This document shows positions 23,214 to 33,790 of a stretch of DNA of 64,000 nucleotides, piece by piece (within the stretch, counting starts at the first letter, position 1; every line of letters starts with the position of its first letter). Source of the DNA: Psettodes erumei. Its lineage: Eukaryota > Chordata > Actinopteri > Pleuronectiformes > Psettodidae. Made by a program: the position numbers and the translations under genes. The stretch is from positions 1,922,001 to 1,986,000 of the forward strand of contig JAFBJZ010000665.1 in NCBI GenBank assembly GCA_016785225.1. The letters are read 5' to 3'. Under the pieces are notes generated by a model. That model worked only from the letters and a program-made list of their open reading frames with translations, ran no database searches and was not told where the DNA came from.

Positions 23214-24895
23214 AGACGTCCACTACAATAACTGTCTCGAGGAGAGGCTACGCACACGGGCTTCACTGATTCAGGTAAAGCAATCTGGACAGAAATCCTG
23301 ACAATGGTTGACCCCCCGTCTTATCGGGCCTCAGGACACAAGATCCTTAACAGAGTGATCAGCAGCTGCACATCAGGGGTTGGGGGAAGGAGGAGGAGAG
23401 AAAGGAGCCCTCTGGCCAGAGAGGCTGCCCTGCTGCTGCAGCAGCTACAGGAGGGGAAAGGGGAGAGGGGAGGGGATGCCTTCCACTCCAGAGCAGGGAG
23501 CAGCGGCTTCCAAAACAGGAAACACGGATTACGGCGCTGCCCATCTGGGAATCATTCGCGCTGAGACACGGGCTGAGTCAGGGCGCGGAACGCGGGGTGG
23601 GGAGAACGTGAAAACTTCCTGTCAGGCTCTCGGGACGCCGAGACTCCGCGGCCGTCCACGGGGACCGGGAGGAAGAGGGGCGCTGCTTCTTCAACAAGAC
23701 CTGCCTCACAAGATCTGTTAACGCACGATGCTGCTGTGGGAGAACCAGCTCTTACGGAGGCAACAGGTGAGACTGACAGCAAAGACGTCGCCCGCAAAGT
23801 AATCGGCAGTTGAAATATTTGCGGAGCACCTGGTATCATTTAATAACAATTTAAGTCAGTTACCGCCACAAAGAAGCGTCAGCGACCACAACAATTTCCA
23901 AATATAGATTCTCTACGCCGCCCCCTCCTCCTCGAAATGTAGCACACTCCATTAGAGGGCCTGAGCCAGACGCTTCAGGTTATTACCGGGACCCGTTAGG
24001 CCTGAATGAGCCGCCCATCGTAGCCTTCGGCTCCCGTTTTTGAGTCCCCTTCAGGCACAATGTCCCGTAATAAATGAGGGTCACAGCCGGGCTGTGCTCG
24101 GCTCAGACTCCAAAGTTCAATCTCCATGGCAGGGAGCATGAATAAAGATGGCCTTTTCCCATCTTCCACCACTAATATCACTGTTACTGAAGAGGGAAAG
24201 GAAGAAAGTGGGGGGGGCGGATGCATTTGCCTCCTTTCTGCATGGCTGCTCCGGCACGCTACGTCCCTCGCCCGAGTTATAATAGGGCTGAACTCGGTTC
24301 CTTGTACCTCCCTCCCTTCTCTTTCATCCTCTGCAGAATGGTCGATGTGTGGCTTTAGCGAAATGCAAGGTGCTGATCTATCTGACTGGGCGGCAGGGCC
24401 CGGAAGACCGTGTGATGACAGGGGGTTTCCCTACAGGTGCCGGTGCTACCGGCCACGCTGACCGGCTCATCGGTCGGGGGTAAGTGAGGCCTCGGATTAC
24501 GCGGCTGCAGTGATGTCAATTTCATCATCAGAGTGTGCATGCGAAAGCTCTCGGCGGACGTCCGCATCACTTTTCCCTGTGCAAGCAAATATATATTTTG
24601 ACAGTGATGGGATCTATGTTCAAGTGCCTCTGTCACAACTGCTGTGAGCCCGCCTCACTTCACATTATCATTTTGTTTTCCCAAACAACGAGACAAACTA
24701 ACTTGGACGACTATCTGCTTCACTGTCGTTCTGCGGCGGGATAAAGTCACCGCTCCTCAAGTCGTACAAAACCAGCTCAGTGTCAGAGAGGACTCGTCCT
24801 GCTCCGCAGCCGCCAAGACCTCTGACCTAAAATAGAGGGCGTGCCTCCACAGCTTAATAAAACGCACTTCTCTTCATCAAAGCGACGTGCCTCAC

Positions 24896-25130
24896 CTGCG
24901 AGCTCGTGGTGGATGAGGTCTGCGAAGTTCGGGTCGTCCCCCCACCAGAAGAGCCAGAGCTCCCTCCGGCCCTGCCGCTGGCTCCGCCGCCACACGCTCA
25001 GCACGTCGGCCTTCAGGCAGCGGCTGAAGCTGCACAGGATGGGGTCCTCCTCCGTCACCGGGAAGAGGATGGGTGCGGAGGTGGGACCCTGCCACACGAA
25101 CCTCTTCCATTTGATCCCGGTCAAGTCAGC
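24896..25130 (-). CDS. med13: med13 coding exon 2 (residues 23-100 plus one base)
   Basis: This exon encodes 78 residues starting ADLTGIKWKRF and ending DLIHHELA, plus the first base of a split alanine codon. The acceptor is tgtcccgcag before GCT and the donor is GCAG followed by gtgagg. The segment WQGPTSAPILFPVTEEDPIL matches MED13 closely; MED13L differs here (around its GGHGDCGP stretch), so this is the best paralogue discriminator in the window. Other family landmarks are FSRCLKADVL, VWRR and the aromatic LWLFWWGDDPNF strand. Together they form part of the Med13 N-terminal domain, which helps join the kinase module to core Mediator. The polypyrimidine tract of the acceptor is an uninterrupted run of 14 C. 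An opposite-strand reading of the same DNA is open for 133 codons but has no protein-like features. Confidence 0.97.
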
Positions 25131-26170
25131 CTGCGGGACAGGGGGGGGGGGGGGAGCGTTAGAGCGTTGAGAGTTGCTGCTTCAGGATCCACTCAGCATC
25201 TGGGAGTAAACGTGCTGAGCAGAGTGTTAAGAGGAGGTATTAAACCTCTCTTTACACTCTGCCCCTCCAAACCACTTTTAACAGTTGCTCGGTTTGCGTG
25301 CGAATGACGGCGTACCTGCGCTTCAGGTGCTTTCAATATCGCCACGGACAACATGTCGGACACACACATAGGGGGGAAAAAAATAACAACTCAGCACCTT
25401 AATCGCCATTATTGGTGAGTACTGGGAGGGTGTGTGTGCTTTGCCTTTCTATAAACACTGGCTGGCTTTTATAGAGAGAACAAAACACACAGGAAAAAGC
25501 CTCACAGGCAGTAAATCACCGCCGGGGTTATTAAGTGTTAAAGCAGGAACGCTTCACTCCGCTGCTAGCCGCCGCCGCTGCTTATCAGCCAAGACCCGCT
25601 GATACACATGCGACCGCTAACTACCCCAAAGCACGCGCGCACATACGCACAACGCCTTAAGGCCTACATCCCACCCTCCACTGGCAATCTCGATCCTCAA
25701 TCTACAGCGGGGTCCAAAAGCCCCGCTTTCACGTAACCCTCGAAGTGAAATGAAGAAGAAATGTTTCAGATCCTTATCTGCCTCTCAGTAAAACCTTAAA
25801 GTTCAGAGTTTCCTTCCAAGCATGTGTTCACCTGAACAGAACACACGGAGGATGTACATAGATGTACAAAACAGCACAAGAAGCTGGATGAGTTGCATCC
25901 AAAGGCCGACAGCGACCACACCATCAGAAAAAAAATAGCACACGCTTTACTGGTCCCAGAGCAGGAGGAGCAAGGTGGGACGAGAAACACCAACATTTAA
26001 CAGGGACAGAAGAGTGGATATGAGGAGGTGGTGGGAACCATCAAGTCTACTCTGGAGTTGAACACATGTGCGCCGGACCGGCGAGACCCGGACCGAGCAG
26101 AAGTGCGGCTCCGTTCTTCACAGACGCGCCTCTCTGTGGAGAAGCGTTCATGCTGCAGCGGGAGAGCTTT

Positions 26171-26190
26171 GCACACACACACACACACAC
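26171..26190. repeat. short (CA)n microsatellite
   Basis: About ten CA units in intron 1. Confidence 0.95.
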
Positions 26191-29100
26191 CTCAAAGCTT
26201 TGCAAGAACCACACCACGTCCAAATAAGACCGAGAAGTCCGGACTGTAGTGGACCTTCAGCCGCTGTCACCTGACCACAACCTTACTGATTCTTCGCGGG
26301 GGGGCTGAAGGATAACACAGGTCATCAGTCCACGCCACGCTGAGCGCATGCTGTCATTAAAGCAGAAAGTGGGACACACCGAATGCTAAGCTATCCTGTG
26401 TCTTCACTCGTGGTCTCACAGCTTTGGACAACATATCCTTGCAGACATTTCAAGTAATCCGTGCGAACACGCGCCGCTCATTTTCAGGCCCTTTAGTCCT
26501 GTTCCATTCGGGCTGACTTGGCGAGCTGTCCCCTCTGTATATTCAACCAATTAATCCATTACAATTCAGCGGATATCTGAACTCAAGTGCAGATGCGCTG
26601 AGCCTGAACAAGTGATTAGCCGTGGTTGCGGCAAAGCGGTGGTCTTTCGCCTGGCCGGGGATAAGCCGGGAGATTTGTGGGGTTATTTGTTATGGTGGTG
26701 GGGAGGGTGGTAAGCTGGGGACTGTCAAAACAGAGCATTGTGTGGCGTCAGCAGGAGCAGAGGTGGATCACAACAACAAGTTAGCAAGCCATAAGACGCA
26801 GTGACCTCACACAGGTGGACGGCGGTGCGGTTAAAAATAGCCGCGGCTACATCCACGGCTCGCGTGCAGGTGCTGGCGATGCGCCGCAGCAGTTTGCGTC
26901 GACGCTGTAGGCATCATCTACGGACAGAGCGCCTGTGATTAATTGGTCATCATCCTCAGCTTGCACGACAGTGTCAACATAAGAAGTTGTCCACACGTCG
27001 CAGCCTGCGATTACCTATCCGGCTCGCGAGGAAGCGCTCAAAAGCCGCTACGCGAGATGAGGTTCCACAGGAAACCACATCATAAGCGGTACACATAGGC
27101 AATTAGCAAAGGAAGAACCCCCCCTCCATCATCTTATTGACCGTGGCCGGTCCCCGGCGGTATCGCGCATTTCACTGTATGAAAGGTTTTGCTCATAAGT
27201 GCCCTGCAGATTTTATTATAGATATTGGTTTCACACTTTTAGACCTGATTGTGCTGCACGCAGACAGCTGGGCATCCAGCTGCTCGCAGGGCACCGAGAC
27301 TTTGGTTTGAACTCCATAACTCTTATTCAAATCAGCGTTTCGGTATCGACTGCTAACCAACGGTAACGGTTTTCGTTTCCACTTTCCCGAGGTCATCTGA
27401 GAGCTCCCCGATGAAACCATGTTTCTCTGTGAACATTCGCGTCGTGTAAAAAACAGCCGTACTCCATCGACGCTAACGTTACATCGAAGAACAAGAGAGT
27501 ACAGTGAAATGCAAACTGCTCTCTGTGCTGCCTCTGACCAAACGAGATTCAAGAGGTTGCACTCCGCTCCGAAAAACTGCACCATGAATCAGTTGATTAA
27601 ATGAAAGATAAAACGACGAGAATGGATCAGCACTTAACTGGAAAGTAACCGTCAGAAACATCTGGTTACAGGCACGCTCAGCTGGCAAACATGGGGTTGG
27701 ACTGGTGCATCTGTTTGCACAGATCATTAGGGAAAAAAAAGAAAAGAAAAGCTGCACAGAGGGTTAAAACCGTTTGATTACCGGTCAACGTGGAGTCGGC
27801 TGACTTCTCGTGTGGCACACAGAGAAAACACTAACACTGCCACGCTTCTTGGTATTATAGTTACTACAGCATGACAGCCTGACCTGGTCGTCTCTGAACT
27901 TTAGCCCCTGTAGTAACACTCCCAGCTTCAACCCTGCTGCTGCTGCTCACGCGTGAATGAAACACAACAGCCGACGCGAGCAGAAGGCCCGAGTCTTCTT
28001 CGCCTTACATTACAGCTCTACTCGTCACCTTTCTTTTTTTTTTTTTTACAACTGTTTCTGTTACTATCGGGATGTTTTCATCTATGGTGCAGTGTCTCTG
28101 CCAAGTCAGCAACTGACTACATTATGAACTTCTTCCTTTAGAATGTATGTTGCTACAGCAACTGTGATGTACGGGGAAAAGAATATGCTGTGTGCTACTA
28201 TCAACAAGCAAATTATCCCCAGTAATTAATCACCCACTCAATGTGTTATCTTTATAACTTGTCTTATGAGTCTATCTTCACCCTCAATATCCAACTTTAC
28301 CATGAACAGCCAATTCAATATTATTACCCTGCAATGAGCGATTGCAGACGAGGCATCGCTCACAAGACTCGTCTTGACTTTAACGGACAACTGTTGAACT
28401 AAAAGAGTTGACGGATGCACTTTTTTTTGGGGGGGGGTGTATTTACAACGTAAATCTATTCTGAAGTCTCATGCTGTGTGTAAAAAGACAACGCGGCTCA
28501 TGAACTTTGTCTCCGCTTCTGAGCAAGGATGCTGGGAGAGGACGCAACCCTTCCACTGGCTCGCTTCAAGTGAGATGGGCGAACACCAATCCGCAGCTCC
28601 ACTGGGAGATATTTTTGAAATTCGCAACACGAGTCTCGACCTGCGCGCGATATAAGATGATCTAAAAGATCTTATTCAACCCCTGCAGACTGAAGAAAAT
28701 GAATCAGACGGGTGGACGGCAGGGTTGAGGTAGGTACACTCGCGTGCATGTTACAGCTCTGTCCGGATGTGAGGAGGTTTTAGTGGGACATAATTAATTA
28801 CCTGTCATCAGCACTAAATGCACAGATTCCTTATTGCCCGGTTACATATTTCCTTGAAAAACAGCTTGTGGGTGTAATACACTTCCTCATGTTTTGACAG
28901 TGTTACCGATCGTCTTAATGAATAGGAGAATGCGGAAAAGGGGCCGCTACCATATGGATAACTGAGAATGCACGGCCTTATTAGCGACGGAGCAAGCGGC
29001 GATTGCCCTCCGACAAAATCAAGATGGACAAAGTAATTTGCGTATAGAGACGTGCGCACTGTGCGAGGAGAAGGAAGGAGCCGCGGTAATGGACGTACAC

Positions 29101-31543
29101 GGATGACGATTTTTTCCAGGCGTCACTGGACCGCACCGAAGAAAAGAGCGCTACGACGGTACGTTACCGCGCAGTGGCGATTTACGAACTGCACGTCGCC
29201 GACCATCTGCAGCGTGGGGTTCAAAAACGTTCACTGACATTAAGTGTCGCCTTTTCTCTCCTGCACTGCGTGGACATTAGAGAGCACTTCAGCTAAAACG
29301 CTTTGGGGCGAGCCGCCGAGCTCGACGCCGCGTGGATGCGGTGACAAGGTGATTGTTGCTCTTAAACCGGACCCGAACGGAAACTTCATAAAGAGTAAGT
29401 GACTGTGTTGACCTTTTTTCCTGGGGGGGGGTTTAAGTGAGATACTGAACTAGCTCCACAGGCCAATCAGTCAGAGAATTTGAGGAAAATGTCCAGAGTC
29501 ACTTTTGATGCAAGCAGCCTCTTCCCGCGAGACTTCGACCAGAGTCTGTTTTGTTTACGCAGGAAGAGAGCCAAGTCTTTGCACTGCTGATTTGTAATAA
29601 ATGTAGCTAATGAAGACTGAATATTGTTTATGCGCTCCAAGTTTCTACAAACGATGTCATAAAAAGCAAATGTCCCTGCTGAAATACTGAAAGTTAATCT
29701 TTGCATTTGCAAACTGAAGATAAGATAAAAAGGGGTTGTTTTTTTTAGCGCTGCCGAGTGGCAACGTTCACGGGTTGAAACATAAAAACAAAGACGGATT
29801 GGAAGTATTTTAAAGAAGGACTTCCCTCACAGATGACCGGCACCTTAATGCATCCTGTCCAACTTCGGCATGATAGAAAACTGCACTAACATGTGGTCAG
29901 ATGCTGTGCAACCCTTAAACATGATTTTAAAAGGCTTTTAAAAGAGCGCTGGACGTTGTGTAAATGTGCAGTTGGTGATATTACTTAGGAATTAAAGTAG
30001 TGGTGAATTTACAGTTACAATGCAGAAAACTGACTTGAATCACCCTGCTTACAGTTAGCGGCTGTTGTGTCAGTTGCTGCGGTCGTCTTCGATCACAGTT
30101 TGCGCCAAATACACTTGACTGTGTATTAAACCAAACTGTGGGCTGAATCTCATCCCTGCGACACCAGAACATTCACTTCTGTCCTGACGTGCTCTGAGCT
30201 TGAAGAGAGCAGGACTGAATAGTCCCTCTGTCGAAGACACACACTCCACTCCTCATCCACAATGTCCAAGAGACAGACTGCTCTATCAAGGATAAATGTG
30301 CCTTCTGCAGTTGTTCTGTCTGTCCTTTCAAAATAAATCAGAGGCAGCCTGTGTGCAGAAACAGAGCGTGCCAAGGATGTCTGTGTCTTTCTCTCCAACT
30401 TGCGTTACACGTGCAGTCTGTGCGCATGCGCCTCATAACACTTTGCGCTGTGGATCTGCACAGTCTCCCGCACACTTTTCTGCGTCTTCCTAAATGCTCG
30501 GGGATGCGAGCGACTGCTTATAAAGTGTCCTGGCAGGACGAGCAACGTGGCTCATAAGAAGTTTTATCTTTCACGCGCCGACGCCAAAAATCACACTGCT
30601 GCTGTGGGAGGGGGAATCTAAGGCCAAAGACACTAGATATGGGCAAGAAGTTTTCCTGAGGTGATGCGTACTTGGGGGGTCACGACCCCGGCTTTCGCCA
30701 GCTGCTCACCTTCCCTCTGGCCACTTAGGGTTCTGGGTCTCAGTAGCAGCTGCCTTCCTGCCTTTTCGAGATATGAAAAAAGCAACAGGTGAAGCTGCAC
30801 AAATCATGTCACAGATGCTTCTCTTCTCCCGAGTCGCTGTCTCTTTTCCTGTCACCGCCCTCCTTCAGTTAACCCTGACATGGAGCAAACACGAAACTAA
30901 CAAGCGTGCGTTTGCATGTTTTGGTGGAGGAGAATGCAAATTTGTGAAGTTTCATCTGAGCTGGTTCTTGTTAAATGTCACATTCGACGCCGTCACCAAA
31001 CAGATGATTTTTGCCAGGTGCTGTTTATGAAAGTTTGAACCTACTCCAACCCTGAAAAACATGAGTTCATAACAAGCTAGCTACATACAGTAAGTGCATA
31101 ACCGTACAGGAATAGATAAACAACACACACTCAGAGCTAATTCCAACAAGCATTCTTTAAAATGCAAGAGCATGCAACAAGTAGTATCATACTCCAGAGA
31201 AGACTATCCGCTGAAAATGAAGAGGGGGGGGTGCCACAATGTGTTCACATTCTTTCACCATAAAACCACAAAGTGGAGTCTGTTCAGTGAGTGAGTCATA
31301 ACAGCAGTGGTGTTATGCTTAGTCTCACTGTGCAGGAAAATGTCAGCCAGACAGGCACAGCACCACAACTACCAGGCTCCACCTCGCCTGTCCACTGTAG
31401 CCAGCGCTGCCTTCGAGTGCTGTCGTAAACATTGTAATTACCAGTTCAGCACACACAATTGACCCAAAAGAGTAATATTGAGAGAGTGGGGATTTTCTGC
31501 AATGAAATGTTGCCTTCAGGGGGCGGACAGCTTGGAAGCCGTG

Positions 31544-31563
31544 TTTTTTTTTTTTTTTTTTTT
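31544..31563. repeat. T homopolymer in intron 1
   Basis: Twenty consecutive T on the plus strand (A on the gene strand). Confidence 0.95.
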
Positions 31564-33075
31564 GATGCAAGCAGTGTAGTATTTCACGACATTGTTATTA
31601 CACTAGATTGTATGTCAATAGTGATGCATTTCTACTCTCACTCCTCATTTGACTTTTACACATAAATGTGCTTACAAGATCTCCCATCTAACTTTCGTGG
31701 TCTTTTTCTCCTGCCACTGCCACATCAATTGATTCTCTGTCATTTAATCTATAAAAGGGTTACCTTTCAGCGCTTGACAAATCATATCAACAACTCCCAA
31801 CTGTGGAAGTAAGATGTTAGAATGAGCGCGCAAAGGTGGCATTACGCTCCCCGGCTAACCTACAAGTGAAACTGCAGTTAAGCCTGCAGACAAGCCAATT
31901 AGGTGCAACAACAAACACATCCAGACCATGTTCTTGACAATCTGGCCGCAGGAGGAACTGTACGCTCAAGCGACACCTTTACATTTGCTGTAGTGGCAAA
32001 TGCTGGACTGCACAGTGGATGCTCTCTGTGCTGTTTAACTCGCAGGGGATTTAAGGAATACCTTTAAACTTCAAGGGGGCTGCGGCACAACCACAACCAC
32101 TTGGGGGTAATGTCCGCTACCCGCTGCTGATAACGTGATATGATTATTCGGAGACAGACAAACAAGCAAACACACTCGCCTCCTCCCAGTTTAAGCTGCA
32201 GCCCGCAAGTAGCAGAAAGATATGCAGCTACCTCGACGTTTGTAATACCCAGGAATGCATGCCAGAGATTATATAAATCAGCCTGGGGCCTGTGCCCTAG
32301 TTGGTGTGAATGCTAGAAAATGAAGCCCAGGGAGATTAATGCACTGACAAACAAGATGAGGACATACAAACGTTTGCAAACAAAAAAATTACTCCTACCC
32401 ATCCCAAACGACCTGGCTACATGCTTGTAGCTAAAACGAGCCCCCGAGGCAAGTTATAAATGGGGGGGGTGCTTTTAATGTGAAGCTGTGCAAGTTGGGC
32501 ACTGCCATTCGCTCATGCTGGAGTCAGCTGCACACACATACACACAACACACTCAACAGCGGTACCGGTGATCAAACTTAGGGCTGCAAACTCAAGTGCA
32601 TGAAGTGTGCGGACACCACTTGATAAAGCATCGTGGAAACGCGACGAGAGCGAGATAGCAAGTTGATGGTAAACAAGGCGCCGTGGAGTGCTACAACAAC
32701 TAACTCGCTCTTGGCAGTAAAATGCACAACATGTATTTCAGTGCTAAGGAGGCAATTTGTTGTCCTGTGATGTGTAGTAAGTGAAGCTGAACAAGCGAGT
32801 GGCGTTAACCTCCGGTGTTTGTCTAGCGAGGAGAAAAATGGAAATGTCGTAGAAAGAGAATGATAATAGACAGGCCTTTACAACTAAGTGTTTCCAAGGA
32901 GGGGGGCATGGTAACATTAGCGAGCTGGGATACCTTGTCCTGAAAAGATGTCAGCTCGACAGGGCCGTAAGCCTAGCTAAGCTACTATCAACTGATGCCT
33001 CTGTGGCTAGCGTTAGCTTAGCCCCCGTTCAGCTAGTTAAAAATGGCTGCTTTCCTTTAGTTTTAAATCTCTTAC

Positions 33076-33141
33076 CAGACAGAATAGATTGGAATGGCAA
33101 TCCTCCAAGCTGGCCCCGTTTGGTACAAAACAAGAACTCAT
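33076..33141 (-). CDS. med13: med13 coding exon 1 (residues 1-22)
   Basis: This first coding exon encodes 22 residues, including the family signature NGASLEDCHSNLFCL at residues 8-22. That block opens both MED13 and MED13L in vertebrates. The start is fixed by sequence: an in-frame TGA lies only nine bases upstream of the ATG, so no longer N-terminus is possible in this exon. The ATG has A at -3 (AGAAGG before ATG), an acceptable initiation context. The exon ends CTG followed by gtaaga, a near-consensus donor, in phase 0. The opening residues MSSCFVPNG resemble the MED13 start (a short MSxxFVPNG form) rather than the MED13L start, which has a different, tryptophan-containing opening. Gene prediction easily misses this exon because it is short and lies 8 kb from the next one. 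Confidence 0.95.
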
Positions 33142-33790
33142 CCTTCTTCACTGTGAGATCCAACTCTCCATCGTTTCACTTCCCGGGAAATAAAGAACAA
33201 TTTGCGGATTGGTGTTTTCTGAGATGTGCAAGCTTAATCAACGAGAAATATTTTTTGTAACATTTGGCTGGAGGATAGTTAATTCAACAACCTTCCGACT
33301 GCAGTTCCCTCCGCCGGAGCTAAAAGCGGATAAAAGAGACTGTGTGGTCGCTATGCCGACATCTCAAAACCACACGAGAAAAACAATTTGAGGGGAGCGA
33401 CAAATGTTCATAAAACAAAAAGAAAAGGAGAGCAAAGAAGCAACTCTCCCCCTCCCCCTTAGCCCTAAAACGGTCTCTGCTTAAAAAATAAAAACGTCCT
33501 GTCTTACTCCTCCATCGCAAAATTCAGACTAAAAACGAAAGACATCCTGAAAAAACCTCTCGAAATCTGGCATTGGCCTATATTTTAACGATTATTTCGA
33601 TCATTTTTTCAGCCTCGGTTCCTGTTGGTTTCCATTTGAATTCATGGATTCCTTTCTTTAATGGCGGCCACAGGGACAACTCTGCCTTCCACAGCCTATT
33701 GGCTCGTTCGTGGTCAAAGCTTTGTCAGGTTGCCGAAGGTGGGCAGACACACGTCAGACGGCAGGCGACACTTCCGGCAAAGTAAAAGTA
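33142..33790 (-). promoter_or_regulatory. med13: probable med13 5' leader and core promoter
   Basis: The DNA just upstream of the med13 ATG carries several motifs typical of housekeeping, TATA-less promoters. There is an ATTGG at 33698-33702 (CCAAT on the gene strand) and ACTTCCGG at 33770-33777 (CCGGAAGT, an ETS-type site, on the gene strand). AATGGCGGCC at 33660-33669 is YY1-like, and a CCCGGG-centred palindrome lies near 33182-33187 in the leader. The transcription start cannot be fixed; I expect it between about 33.4 and 33.75 kb. No TATA box is evident at a sensible distance. The leader also holds other ATGs, for example at 33263, each followed by a nearby stop. Confidence 0.5.
33148..33171 (-). 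other. upstream ORF in the med13 leader (7 codons)
   Basis: A complete short ORF, MESWISQ then TGA, ends six bases before the med13 start codon and is in the same frame as it. Its ATG has A at -3 and G at +4, a stronger initiation context than that of the main ATG, which lacks G at +4. If the mRNA leader extends past 33171, scanning ribosomes would meet this ORF first. They would then need leaky scanning or very short-range reinitiation to translate med13. The sequence shows the ORF; translation and any regulatory role are inferred. Confidence 0.5.

Larger units (their letters stand above)
15867..24895 (-). other. med13 intron 2 (9.0 kb)
   Basis: The intron lies between the exon 2 donor and the exon 3 acceptor. 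It contains A/T homopolymer runs (near 15957-15980, 19118-19140, 20668-20682, 20810-20826, 21349-21371, 21616-21636 and 22843-22859), a CpG-rich patch at about 18.13-18.40 kb, a GGCG-type run near 19191-19206, and a 15-base direct duplication at 23184-23213. Several non-repetitive stretches (17.2-17.46, 19.2-19.38, 21.83-21.95 kb) look like possible regulatory elements. No exon or RNA gene was recognised. Confidence 0.85.
25131..33075 (-). other. med13 intron 1 (7.9 kb)
   Basis: First intron, immediately behind the start exon. It is less GC-rich than introns 2 and 3. It holds a short CA repeat at 26171-26190, a T run at 28026-28047 broken by one C, and a 20-base T run at 31544-31563. The T run reads as poly-A on the gene strand, but no retrocopied gene is attached to it. 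No exon, RNA gene or clear transposon was recognised. Confidence 0.85.
1..33141 (-). other. med13: med13 gene, 5' portion (continues past left edge)
   Basis: Gene-level entry for the part of med13 in the window. MED13 is the large subunit of the CDK8 kinase module (CDK8/19, cyclin C, MED12, MED13). It tethers that module reversibly to core Mediator in the nucleus and so controls Mediator contact with RNA polymerase II. Four coding exons of 66, 235, 169 and 146 bases are separated by introns of 7945, 9029 and 14875 bases. All visible junctions are GT-AG and the phases (0, 1, 2, then 1) join without a frame break, giving 205 residues. These form the beginning of the Med13 N-terminal domain. The family is over 2000 residues long, so about nine tenths of the protein lies outside the window. 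No frameshift or stop interrupts the visible exons, so the copy looks intact. Paralogue choice (med13 rather than med13l) rests on residues remembered from the vertebrate families. Confidence 0.93.

Noticed and set aside
677..33141. med13l as the identity of the gene
   Set aside because: Exon 2 carries the MED13-type WQGPTSAPILFPVTEEDP segment, which MED13L lacks, and the N-terminal opening is also MED13-type.
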